Part shown: one piece after another, positions 15,752 to 23,620 of the stretch
Numbering within the stretch: the first letter of the stretch is position 1
Layout of the letters: every line of letters begins with the position of its first letter
From: Streptomyces tateyamensis
Lineage (GTDB): Bacteria; Actinomycetota; Actinomycetes; Streptomycetales; Streptomycetaceae
Length of the DNA: 40,229 bases
Assembly (NCBI RefSeq): GCF_003205575.1
Contig: NZ_PYBW01000057.1
Location: 519-40,747, forward strand
Direction: 5' to 3'
Translations under genes and position numbers: made by a program
Notes under the pieces: model-generated
What the model was told of the DNA's origin: nothing
Seen by the model: the letters and a program-made list of their open reading frames with translations, nothing else
Database searches by the model: none

Positions 15752-17494
15752 TCACCGGGGCGGGTTGCACACGACGGTGGAGATCTCCTGGTAGCCGCCC
15801 TGACCGCGGACGGCGGCGGGGCTGGTGCTGACCTGGATCCCGTAGCCGACGGAGCCGGAGGTGAAGGAGTAGTGGACCGGAAACGAGAACTTGGTCGTGC
15901 CCTTGGTCAGCGTGAAGGTCTGGTTCTGCACCACGGTGCGCACCCCGCCGTTGCTGGTGATCCAACTCACCGTCAGCATGCCGTCGGCGGCGCCGTCCGT
16001 GGTCACCCCCACGGTCGCGGCACCGTACAGGTTGTTGCAGGTGTAGCCGCTCGCCAGCACGGTCAGCACCCGCAGCGGGGCCGCCGCCGGCGAGGTGCTC
16101 GGGCTGGTCGGGGTGCTGCCGCCCGCCGTGGTCGGCGCACTGGTCGGGGCGCCGGTGGTGCCGCCCGGTGCGGTCGGGGTGGGCCCGGCCGTGGTGGCGT
16201 GCGGGGTGGGCGCGCCCGGGCTCGCCGCAGCCGTGGCGGAGGCGGAGGCCGACACCGATACAGAGGCGGACGCACTGGCCGAGGCGCTGACCAGCGCCGA
16301 CGGCGTGGCCGCGGGGGCGATCCCGTCGGCCGACACCGAACTCGACGCCTGCACCGCGGACCCGACCACCTGGGTGGAACCGGCGGACCCGGTCCCGTCG
16401 GCGACCGCGACCCGGGCCATGCCGGCCAGCACCACCACACCGACGGCGCCCGCCATCAGCTTGGCCCGCCGGCTCACCAGTCGGCGCGCACCCGCGGTGG
16501 CCGCCCCCGCCCCGAGCACCGTGGTCGCCAGCGAGGTCCCGCCCGCGGCGGGCTCGCCGCCCGAGGGCAGCAGCAGCAACGGCACCAGGGCGAACAGCGC
16601 GGCCAGTGCCGCCCGCCCGCGCTCCTCCCAGTCCGGCCCGTACCCGGCCCGGGCGACCCGCTCCAGCTGCTCGACCAGGTCCTCGGCGCTCTCCGGCCGC
16701 TGCTCGGGCGCCTTGGCCAGCCCGGCCCGGATCAGCGGACGGACCGTCTCGGGGGCCTGCTCGTCCGGGATCGGCGCCTCGGTGTGCTGCAGCGCCAGCT
16801 CCATCAGGGTGGTCCCGTTGTAGGGCTTGGCACCGGTCAGGCACTCGAAGAAGGTCGCGGTGGCGGCGTACACGTCCGAGGAGGGCGTGGCCGGCTCACC
16901 CGCCCACTGCTCGGGCGCCATGTACACCGGCGTTCCGGCCACCTTGGCGCTCTCGCCGCTGCGCACCGCGATCCCGAAGTCCACCAGCTTCGACGAGCCG
17001 TCCACCGTGACCAGCACGTTGTCCGGCTTGTAGTCGCGGTGCACCACCCCGGCCCGGTGCGCGGCGGCCAGGCCCAGCAGCGAGCCCTTGAGCACCACCA
17101 GCGCGGCCTCCGGCCCGGTGGCGCCCTCCTCACGCAGCAGGGTGCGCAGCGAGACGCCGTCGACCAGCTCCATCACGAGCGCGGCGCCCTGCGGGCCCTC
17201 CACGTACTCGTACAGCTCGGCCACCTGCGGCGAGTGCAGCGCGCCGAGCAGTTCGGCCTCGTCGCGCAGCCGGGTCCGGTCCTGGACCGCCTCGCTCAGG
17301 TACTTGACGGCCACTCGGGTGCCGGTGGCCCGGTGCGTGGCCAGCACCACCCGCCCGCTGCCGCCGCTGCCCAGCTCTCGTTCGTGGTCGTACCCGGGCA
17401 GTGTCCACGGGGTCTCGGCCGGGGCCGCCCCGTCCTCGGTCAGGCCGTTCATGCTCGTTGTCAGGTCCCTCGTCGTGTAGCGCCTACGGCGCAC
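15752..17494 (-). CDS. Transmembrane Ser/Thr protein kinase with extracellular C-terminal domain
   Basis: Numbering is from ATG 17452. The kinase domain (20-270) is complete: glycine loop GSGGSG (28-33), Lys50 in VAVK, catalytic loop HRDYKPDN with Asp140 (Tyr replaces the usual Leu), DFG 158-160 and APE 179-181. Hydrophobic segments lie at 282-296 and 333-350, followed by an Ala/Ser/Thr/Pro linker of about 110 aa and an external domain (465-566) with Cys near each end (YTCNN, VVCNPP). There are no PASTA repeats. I extended the start to GTG 17494, 14 codons upstream, because GAGGGG lies 6 nt before it, whereas the ATG has only a distant GAGGGA; either is possible. The next gene, 29 bp on, encodes the repeat protein with a similar external domain. 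The kinase probably senses an envelope signal. Confidence 0.9.
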   Translation of the reverse strand: MRRRRYTTRDLTTSMNGLTEDGAAPAETPWTLPGYDHERELGSGGSGRVVLATHRATGTRVAVKYLSEAVQDRTRLRDEAELLGALHSPQVAELYEYVEGPQGAALVMELVDGVSLRTLLREEGATGPEAALVVLKGSLLGLAAAHRAGVVHRDYKPDNVLVTVDGSSKLVDFGIAVRSGESAKVAGTPVYMAPEQWAGEPATPSSDVYAATATFFECLTGAKPYNGTTLMELALQHTEAPIPDEQAPETVRPLIRAGLAKAPEQRPESAEDLVEQLERVARAGYGPDWEERGRAALAALFALVPLLLLPSGGEPAAGGTSLATTVLGAGAATAGARRLVSRRAKLMAGAVGVVVLAGMARVAVADGTGSAGSTQVVGSAVQASSSVSADGIAPAATPSALVSASASASASVSVSASASATAAASPGAPTPHATTAGPTPTAPGGTTGAPTSAPTTAGGSTPTSPSTSPAAAPLRVLTVLASGYTCNNLYGAATVGVTTDGAADGMLTVSWITSNGGVRTVVQNQTFTLTKGTTKFSFPVHYSFTSGSVGYGIQVSTSPAAVRGQGGYQEISTVVCNPPR

Positions 17495-17825
17495 CGCGTT
17501 CCCCTCGCGGCACTGCCTGCGACGAGCACGGTAGGGCCTCGGTTCCACCCGTCGAACAGCCGGTGGGTCACGATTCGGGTGCTTCGCACACGAGGGTCCG
17601 GCGCCCGCCCGCCGAAGGCATACGAACGGTACGGCGGCGCGGTGCGCAGCGGGTACCCCCTCCCCTACCCGGCGCGACCGGGTCGTTCGAACGCCAGGTA
17701 GGCTCCCCCGAGTACGCGCGCGCGGGCCGGCTCCCGCACGCGCCATGCGTCCGCGCGCAGACGCGACCGTCCGACGCGCCCGCCGCACCGCCGGCCAGGC
17801 TTCGCCTCCAACCGAGAGACCACTG
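17495..17825. other. 331-bp divergent intergenic region, kinase / ppm1
   Basis: It should hold both promoters. For ppm1, TAGGCT at 17699-17704 fits a -10 element, with only a weak CGACCG about 18 bp before it. I see no clear kinase promoter and no convincing operator. Confidence 0.45.
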
Positions 17826-18554
17826 ATGACCTCCTCCGCTCCGAAGATCGTTGTCGTCGTCCCCACGTACAACGAGCGGGAGAACCTGCCCGTGCTGGCC
17901 GGCCTGCTGGCCGAGCTGGAGCTGCCCAACCTGCACCTGCTCGTGGTGGACGACAACTCTCCGGACGGCACCGGCGAGGTGGCCGACAAGCTGGCCGCGG
18001 AGTCCGGCGGCACCGTCGGCGTGCTGCACCGCACCGCCAAGGACGGCCTGGGCCGCGCCTACCTGGCCGGCATGGCCCGGGCGCTGGACGAGGGCGCCGA
18101 GATCGTGGTGCAGATGGACGCCGACCTGTCGCACCCGAGCACCGCGATCCCGGCCATGGTGCAGATCCTGGAGACCACCGACGCCGCCGTGGTGCTCGGC
18201 TCGCGCTACGTGCCGGGCGGTTCCACGGCGAGCGAGTGGCCCTGGCACCGCAAGGCGCTGTCGGCCTGGGCGAACTTCTACGTGAACACCATCCTGCGGC
18301 TGCACGTGAAGGACGCCACCGCGGGCTTCAAGGCCTGGCGGGCCGCGACCCTGCGGGCGATCGACCTGCCGTCGGTGCACTCCAACGGCTACTCGTTCCA
18401 GGTCGAGATGAACTACCGGGTGGTCAAGCGCGGCATGACCATCCGCGAGGTGCCGATCCGGTTCGAGGAGCGCGCCATCGGCGTCTCCAAGATGAGCCTC
18501 GGCGTCCAGCTGGAGTCGGCGATGGCCCCGTGGAAGCTGCTCTTCAAGCGCTGA
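17826..18554 (+). CDS. ppm1: Polyprenol monophosphomannose (dolichol-phosphate mannose) synthase
   Basis: A 242-aa GT2-family enzyme starting at ATG 17826. It transfers mannose from GDP-mannose to polyprenyl phosphate on the cytoplasmic face, supplying mannose for protein O-mannosylation and lipoglycans. It begins with the nucleotide-binding strand VVVVPTYNERENLP, then VVDDNSPDGTGEVA, the metal-binding QMDADLSHP and GSRYVPGG. The C-terminal half has ATAGFKAWR and VPIRFEERAIGVSKMS, characteristic of DPM1-type synthases. There are no membrane segments, as in Streptomyces Ppm1, where the acyltransferase half found fused in mycobacteria is a separate protein. It is followed by the CsoR-family gene but separated from it by that gene's own operator. 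Confidence 0.93.
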   Translation: MTSSAPKIVVVVPTYNERENLPVLAGLLAELELPNLHLLVVDDNSPDGTGEVADKLAAESGGTVGVLHRTAKDGLGRAYLAGMARALDEGAEIVVQMDADLSHPSTAIPAMVQILETTDAAVVLGSRYVPGGSTASEWPWHRKALSAWANFYVNTILRLHVKDATAGFKAWRAATLRAIDLPSVHSNGYSFQVEMNYRVVKRGMTIREVPIRFEERAIGVSKMSLGVQLESAMAPWKLLFKR

Positions 18555-18890
<336 letters not shown>

Positions 18891-18937
18891 CCTCGCCCTC
18901 CAGCCGGGCCCGGCCTTCGCCCTGCTGCTCGGCCCCC

Positions 18938-18965
18938 GGGGCCCGGACCGACCGGTCCGGGCCCC
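18938..18965 (+). terminator. Hairpin terminator after the CsoR-family gene
   Basis: GGGGCCCGGACCG / CGGTCCGGGCCCC form a 13-bp perfect stem around AC, starting 48 bp after the stop codon. Confidence 0.82.
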
Positions 18966-19022
18966 GTCGCGTTGCCCCGTCATGACCTTCCGCCCCGCTA
19001 TGGTGCTTTTTGTCCTGATTGA

Positions 19023-19048
19023 CCGTCAGGGCCACGCATCCCTGACGG
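19023..19048. promoter_or_regulatory. Inverted repeat upstream of the antiporter gene
   Basis: CCGTCAGGG (19023-19031) and CCCTGACGG (19040-19048) form a perfect 9-bp inverted repeat with an 8-nt spacer, ending 34 bp before the start codon. It could be an operator or a leader hairpin; its position favours control of the antiporter gene. Confidence 0.5.
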
Positions 19049-19082
19049 ACAGTCGGCGCCGAAGCCGCCGCCCGGAGGCCCC

Positions 19083-20804
19083 ATGACGTCCCAGCAGATC
19101 CTCACCGGCGCCGGCCTGACCGTGGTACTCGCGGTCGGCGCCCAACTGCTCGCCGGGCGGCTGCGGATCCCGGCCATCATCGTGCTGCTGCCGGCCGGCT
19201 TCACCGCCGGTGCGCTCACCCAGGACGTCCACCCGGACCAGCTGCTCGGCGCCGCCTTCGCCCCGCTGGTCTCGCTGGCCGTGGCGGTGATCCTCTACGA
19301 CGCGGGGCTCGGCCTGGACCTGGGCAAGCTGTCCGGCCACACCCGGCGCACCGTGGTCCGGCTGGTCTGGATCGGCGCGCTGGCCACCGCGCCGATCGCC
19401 GCGGCCGCGGCCGCCCCGCTGCTGGGCGTCTCGGCGCAGGCGGCCACCATGCTGGGCACCGTACTGGTGGTCTCCGGGCCCACCGTGGTCGGGCCGCTGC
19501 TCGCCTTCGTGCGGCCCAACGAGCGGCTGCAGCGGATCCTGCTCTGGGAGGGGTCGCTGATCGACGCGGTCGGCGGGATCCTCGGCGCGCTGGTCTTCCA
19601 CGCGCTGCTCAGCGACGCCCGGCACGGCCTGGGCAGCGGGGTGCTGGAGTTCCTGGCCAGCGTGGCGCTCGGGCTGGCCGGCGGCGCGCTGGGGGCGCTG
19701 CTGCTCTGGTGGCTGCTGGTGAGACTGGCGGTCGGCGAGGTGCTCGGCACCACCGCCCAGCTGGCGGCGGTGATCGGGGTGGCGGCCGGCTGCGACGTGC
19801 TGCGTGACGACACCGGGCTGATCGCGGCGGTGGTGATGGGCGTGGCGGTGGCCACCGTGCCGGCCTTCGACCTGCCCGCCCGGCGGCCGTTCTTCGAGTC
19901 GCTGGTCTCGCTGATCGTCGGAGTGCTGTTCGTCTCGATCTCGGCCACCGTCTCCTGGTCGGCACTGCGCCCGGTGGTACTGCCCGGCCTGGCGCTGGTG
20001 GCCGTGCTGGTGCTGCTGGCCCGGCCGCTGGTGGCGGCGCTGGCCACCCTGGGCACCGACCTGGGCCGGGGCGAACGGGCGTTCCTGGGCTGGATGGCAC
20101 CGCGCGGCATCGTGGCCGCCTCCACCGCGGCGACCTTCTCCAGCGAGCTGGCCGCCGGCGGCGTCGGCGGGGCGGAGAAGATCCTGCCGGCCACCTTCCT
20201 GGTGATCGTGGCCACCGTGACGCTGTACGGGCTGACCGCGACGCCGGTGGCCCGGTGGCTCGGCGTGGTGCGCCCGGCCCGGTCCCGGCCGCTGCTGGTG
20301 GGCGGCGACCCGTGGGTGGTGCAGCTGGCGCTGCTGCTGCGCTCGGCCGGGATCGACGTGCTGATGTGGGCGGGCCGGGCCGCGCACCGGGAGCGGATCG
20401 CGGCGGCCGGCCTGGAGCTGGCCCAGGGCGAGCTGCTGGCCGTCGTGGGCACCGAAGGCGCGGAGCAGGAGGGCATCACCGCGGTCTTCCTGCTGACCCG
20501 TCAGGAGGATTTCAACGCCCTGGCCGCCTCGGTGCTGCGCGAGGGCGCCGAGCTGCCGGTCTACCGCCTGGCGGCCGTGCACACCGGTGAGCAGGCGGTC
20601 GGCGCCGGCTCGCCGGACCAGGTGCTGTTCGACCCGGCGGTGGCCGCCCGGCTGGCCCAGGGCGCCGAGCTGACCAGCACCGCCGACGGCATCCCGGCCG
20701 ACCACCGGCTGCTCTTCACGGTGGACCCCGCGGGCCGACTGCTCCCGGTGACCGGCCGCCGCCCGCCACAGGGCGCCGGCCTGCACATCCTGCTCGCGCC
20801 CTAA
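19083..20804 (+). CDS. Cation:proton antiporter (CPA family) with cytoplasmic regulatory domain
   Basis: A 573-aa protein starting at ATG 19083 with GGAGG just upstream. The first ~400 residues form about 12 hydrophobic helices of the Na+(K+)/H+ exchanger type. Supporting motifs are ILYDAGLGLDLGKL, VVSGPTVVGPLLAFVRPNERL, LLWEGSLIDAVGGILGAL and GWMAPRGIVAAS; the acidic pair in the EGSLID helix matches the ion-binding region of NhaP/CPA1 transporters. The last ~170 residues are soluble. They begin LLVGGDPWVVQLALLLRSAG and resemble a degenerate RCK/TrkA-N nucleotide-binding domain. It exchanges monovalent cations for protons for pH or osmotic homeostasis; the ion is not predictable. It overlaps the convergent rhomboid-like gene by 4 bp. 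Confidence 0.9.
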   Translation: MTSQQILTGAGLTVVLAVGAQLLAGRLRIPAIIVLLPAGFTAGALTQDVHPDQLLGAAFAPLVSLAVAVILYDAGLGLDLGKLSGHTRRTVVRLVWIGALATAPIAAAAAAPLLGVSAQAATMLGTVLVVSGPTVVGPLLAFVRPNERLQRILLWEGSLIDAVGGILGALVFHALLSDARHGLGSGVLEFLASVALGLAGGALGALLLWWLLVRLAVGEVLGTTAQLAAVIGVAAGCDVLRDDTGLIAAVVMGVAVATVPAFDLPARRPFFESLVSLIVGVLFVSISATVSWSALRPVVLPGLALVAVLVLLARPLVAALATLGTDLGRGERAFLGWMAPRGIVAASTAATFSSELAAGGVGGAEKILPATFLVIVATVTLYGLTATPVARWLGVVRPARSRPLLVGGDPWVVQLALLLRSAGIDVLMWAGRAAHRERIAAAGLELAQGELLAVVGTEGAEQEGITAVFLLTRQEDFNALAASVLREGAELPVYRLAAVHTGEQAVGAGSPDQVLFDPAVAARLAQGAELTSTADGIPADHRLLFTVDPAGRLLPVTGRRPPQGAGLHILLAP

Positions 20805-21505
20805 CCTCGCCGGCTGACGGTGCGCCAGGCCCGGCGCGCCGCCGGCACCGGGTCCCAACTGCCCGGGCGGGCCCGGGCGATCGGGTAGCAGGCCAGGCCC
20901 AGCAGCACCGCGGTGAAGTGCCCCACGCTGGTGAAGTCGCGGGAGCGGACCAGCGCCAGCCCGTAGAAGAGGAGCACGCCGGCCACGTACAGGTACCGCC
21001 ACGCCCGGACGATCAGGTAGGTCAGCACCGCCTCGACGCCGGCCAGCGCGTAGCTGACGCCGTAGTCGAGGGTGTACCTGGCGCGCTCGGGCGCGTAGCC
21101 GTGCCGGATCGCCCAGAGCAGCACGCCCTCGCTGATGAAAGTGGCCCCGACGTGCGCGATCAGCAGCACGCCGAGCCAGCGGGCCGTGCCCAGCCAGCGC
21201 TCGGCCGGTACGTGGAAGATGTTGTACAGCACGAAGTAGAACCACCAGCCGCCGCCCGCGATCCACATCGCGCTGGTGATCAGCACCCGCACCGGCGAGG
21301 TCGACAGTTGGTGCAGGTTGGTCGAGCGCCGCTCCAGCAGGCGGTTGGCGAACTCCGGCGACACGTGGTGGATGATCTGCGTGGTGAGCAGCAGGACGGC
21401 CAGCCAGGCGAAGGTGCCCGGGGCCTTGCTGACGTACCGTCGGCAGGCCCGGCCGGCCCGCTTCGCGAACCCCGCCCGCTGCTGCGGACCGCTGACCGGG
21501 TCCAT
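20801..21505 (-). CDS. Rhomboid-like intramembrane protein
   Basis: A 234-aa protein starting at ATG 21505, preceded by GAGGGAGGG. Six or so membrane helices follow a basic N-terminus. Two motifs fit a rhomboid Ser/His dyad: DYGVSYALAG in one helix and TSVGHFTAVLLGL in a later one, corresponding to the GxSx and H segments. The early TQIIHHVSPEF segment and the WWFYFVLYN stretch resemble the actinobacterial rhomboid-like subfamily rather than GlpG. If active, it would cut membrane proteins within the bilayer; activity is unproven. It has no obvious partner gene: the antiporter ends into it and the next gene is divergent. Confidence 0.72.
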   Translation of the reverse strand: MDPVSGPQQRAGFAKRAGRACRRYVSKAPGTFAWLAVLLLTTQIIHHVSPEFANRLLERRSTNLHQLSTSPVRVLITSAMWIAGGGWWFYFVLYNIFHVPAERWLGTARWLGVLLIAHVGATFISEGVLLWAIRHGYAPERARYTLDYGVSYALAGVEAVLTYLIVRAWRYLYVAGVLLFYGLALVRSRDFTSVGHFTAVLLGLACYPIARARPGSWDPVPAARRAWRTVSRRG

Positions 21506-21765
21506 CCAGCCCTCCCTCGTCGGCACAGGTGACCCGAACGCTACGGGGCGCACCGGCCGGCGGCTACCGCAGGCGGCTCATGGGGTGACGACGGCGGAGT
21601 CCGGATCCGTCAGGCCGGCAGCGCGGTGCCGCGTACGTCCACGGCGGATCCTGCGCCGGCGCGCCGGCTTCGCCTCCCTCGGCGGTGTTCATGCCCCCGT
21701 GCACCCGTGACCGCGCCGAACTCGGTGCGCCGAACCGGGTCCCACCAGGGCGTCCAGGGTGCATC

Positions 21766-22071
21766 ATGTCCCCCATGACGCAGACCGCGAGCAGCCAGCG
21801 CGAGGCCCCGGCCGCCGAATGCGCGCACTGGGAGCACTACGGCAACGGGCACTACCGTCCCAAGCGGGGGTTCACCGGCGCCGAGATACTCGTCTTCGAA
21901 GCGTGCGCGCTGCTGGCCGCGCAGGGCACCGGGTGCTCGGTCTGCGGCGGCAGCGGGGTGGTCTACCGCCAGTCGGTGCTCAGCGACGGACAGGCGGTGG
22001 CGGAGCGGATGCGCTGCCCGGCCTGCGCCAACGGCGAGCACGGCATCGACTGGCAGCGGATCACGGGTTGA
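21766..22071 (+). CDS. Small zinc-ribbon-like protein of unknown function
   Basis: A 101-aa soluble protein. I chose ATG 21766, preceded by AGGG at suitable distance; ATG 21775 in the same frame is the alternative. A CxxCGGSG motif (CSVCGGSG) and a later CPAC pair form a four-Cys arrangement like one DnaJ-type zinc finger. The N-terminal half has HWEHYGNGHYRPKRGFTGAE. I do not recognise the family. The end overlaps the 3' end of the convergent galE by 11 bp, with no terminator between them. Confidence 0.75.
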   Translation: MSPMTQTASSQREAPAAECAHWEHYGNGHYRPKRGFTGAEILVFEACALLAAQGTGCSVCGGSGVVYRQSVLSDGQAVAERMRCPACANGEHGIDWQRITG

Positions 22072-23056
22072 GCCGCCGGGCACGCCGGCTGAGCGAGTCG
22101 CGGATGCCGTCGGCCAGCGTCAGCCCGGGCGCCCAGCCGAGCAGTCGGCGTGCCTTGTCCACCGACGGGTAGCAGCCCGCCACGTCGCCGGGGCGCGAAG
22201 CGCCCTCGCGCAGCGGCACCGGCACGCCGACCACCTGCTCGAAGGCCCGGTGCAGTTCGCGCACCGTCGTGCCCGTCCCGGTGCCGAGGTTGACGGCCTC
22301 GAAGCCGCCGCGACCGGCCGGCAGCACCTGCGCGAACCGGCGCAGCGCGGCCACGTGGGCCAGCGCCAGGTCCCAGACGTGCACGTAGTCGCGGATCCCG
22401 CTGCCGTCCCGGGTGGGCCAGTCGCCGCCGGTCAGTTCGAAGGCGCGGCCCTGCTCGTGCGCCTGGATCAGCTGCCCGAGCGCGTGGGTGGGGGTGGGGT
22501 TGCGCAGGCCGGTGCGCAACTGCGGGTCGGCGCCGATCGGGTTGAAGTAGCGCAGCGCGATCACCCGCAGCGGCGTGGCGGCGGCGGTGTCGCGCAGCAG
22601 CTGTTCGGCCATCAGCTTGGTCCGGGCGTACGGGCTGGACGGCGCGGTGGCCGCCTCCTCGTCCACCACCAGGGTGCCGCCGGCGGGCGCTGCGTAGACG
22701 GCGGCGGAGGAGCTGAAGACCAGTTGCTCGCAGCCGTTGCGCAGCAGGTGCCCGGCCAGCTCGGCGGTCTTGGCCACGTTGACCCGGTAGTAGGCCAGCG
22801 GCTCGGCCACCGACTCGGGGACCACGATCAGGGCCGCGCAGTGCACCGCGGCCTCGATCTCGGGGTACTCGGCGAAGATCCGGTCCAGCAGCGGGCCGTC
22901 CGCGATGTCGCCCCGGTAGAAGATCCGACCCTCGGTGAACTCCGCCGCGCCGGTGGCGAGGTCGTCCAGCAGGACCGGGGTGATGCCGTGGTCCAGGCAG
23001 GCGGTGGCGACGGTGCTGCCGATGAAACCTGCGCCGCCGGTGATGAGGACCTTCAA
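22061..23056 (-). CDS. galE: UDP-glucose 4-epimerase
   Basis: A 331-aa short-chain dehydrogenase-type epimerase that interconverts UDP-glucose and UDP-galactose using bound NAD. Its start is TTG at 23056: the protein begins MKVLITGGAGFIGS at the NAD-binding GxxGxxG motif, and AAGGAG lies 7 nt upstream. The catalytic Ser region FSSSAAVY and the Tyr-Lys pair in SPYARTKL are present, as is ALRYFNPIGA, typical of GalE. Substrate region: RDYVHVWDLA. It has no galT or galK next to it, so it is more likely to feed cell-surface polysaccharide synthesis than galactose breakdown. The promoter contains four TGTTGA-like repeats at exactly 10-bp spacing, which suggests dedicated regulation. Confidence 0.93.
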   Translation of the reverse strand: MKVLITGGAGFIGSTVATACLDHGITPVLLDDLATGAAEFTEGRIFYRGDIADGPLLDRIFAEYPEIEAAVHCAALIVVPESVAEPLAYYRVNVAKTAELAGHLLRNGCEQLVFSSSAAVYAAPAGGTLVVDEEAATAPSSPYARTKLMAEQLLRDTAAATPLRVIALRYFNPIGADPQLRTGLRNPTPTHALGQLIQAHEQGRAFELTGGDWPTRDGSGIRDYVHVWDLALAHVAALRRFAQVLPAGRGGFEAVNLGTGTGTTVRELHRAFEQVVGVPVPLREGASRPGDVAGCYPSVDKARRLLGWAPGLTLADGIRDSLSRRARRLNP

Positions 23057-23089
23057 GGTGGGGCTCCTTCACACGCCGTGATCGACCGT

Positions 23090-23129
23090 TGGATCAACAC
23101 GATTCAACAGAACCGAACAGAAGTCAACG
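23090..23129 (-). promoter_or_regulatory. Four 10-bp phased TGTTGA-like repeats upstream of galE
   Basis: On the minus strand the sequence divides into CGTTGACTTC, TGTTCGGTTC, TGTTGAATCG and TGTTGATCCA: four direct repeats with a period of exactly one helical turn, 34 bp upstream of the galE start. Tandem TGTT-type direct repeats on one face of the helix are typical of DeoR-family repressor sites. The first copy also contains TTGACT, a possible -35. The regulator is not in the window. Confidence 0.62.
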
Positions 23130-23501
23130 GATAGGCGGGGCGAAGTAGGCGGTGACCGGGCCACCCGGGGCCGAGCGCTGGAACCAGATCACCCGGCGCG
23201 CACCGCCGATGTAGGCCGGGGCGCTCACCCACAGGTCCCGGCGGGGCGCGGACTCGTTGCCGGGCAGGGTGGCGGCGTCCACCGCTTCGGCGGCGATGGT
23301 GCGCAGCAGGGCCAGCGCGGTCCGCTCGGCCGCCGCGGGCACCAGGGCCAGGCCGGCCAGCGCCTGCCACAGCTCCACCGCCACGTAGGCGATCGGCAGG
23401 TCGCCCAGTGCCGGGTGCGGCCACGGGTCCGGGCAGGGCAGCACCGGGCCGGCCGCCGCCACCGGCCCCGCGCCGGGTCTGCCCGCGGGTTCGAGGTCCA
23501 T
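23124..23501 (-). CDS. Hypothetical protein
   Basis: A 125-aa predicted soluble protein. I took ATG 23501; no good ribosome binding site precedes it, and longer in-frame starts exist back to 23579. The N-terminal 30 residues are Pro/Gly/Ala-rich. The body has an IAYVAVELWQALAGLALVPAA helix and ends with ARRVIWFQRS and TAYFAPPIR. No family recognised. Codon bias supports it as real. Its 3' end overlaps the repeats in the galE promoter, so it is upstream of galE on the same strand but galE has its own control. Confidence 0.6.
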   Translation of the reverse strand: MDLEPAGRPGAGPVAAAGPVLPCPDPWPHPALGDLPIAYVAVELWQALAGLALVPAAAERTALALLRTIAAEAVDAATLPGNESAPRRDLWVSAPAYIGGARRVIWFQRSAPGGPVTAYFAPPIR

Positions 23502-23620
23502 ACCCTGCACGCTAGCGCCTGCGCACCAACGGCGGCCCCCGACCGTCACCTGAGCCGCCGTCGCCGCGTTGGACTGCACGGCCGCCGCCCCGGGCGGCCC
23601 AGCACCGCAGGAGGGCCACG

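Noticed and set aside
17495..18040. N-terminal extension of the kinase frame upstream of GTG 17494
   Set aside because: The extension overlaps ppm1 antisense and lacks kinase similarity; GTG 17494 has a good ribosome binding site.
19026..21266. Long antisense open frame over the antiporter gene
   Set aside because: His/Gln/Arg-rich artefact of GC bias; the sense protein is a clear antiporter.
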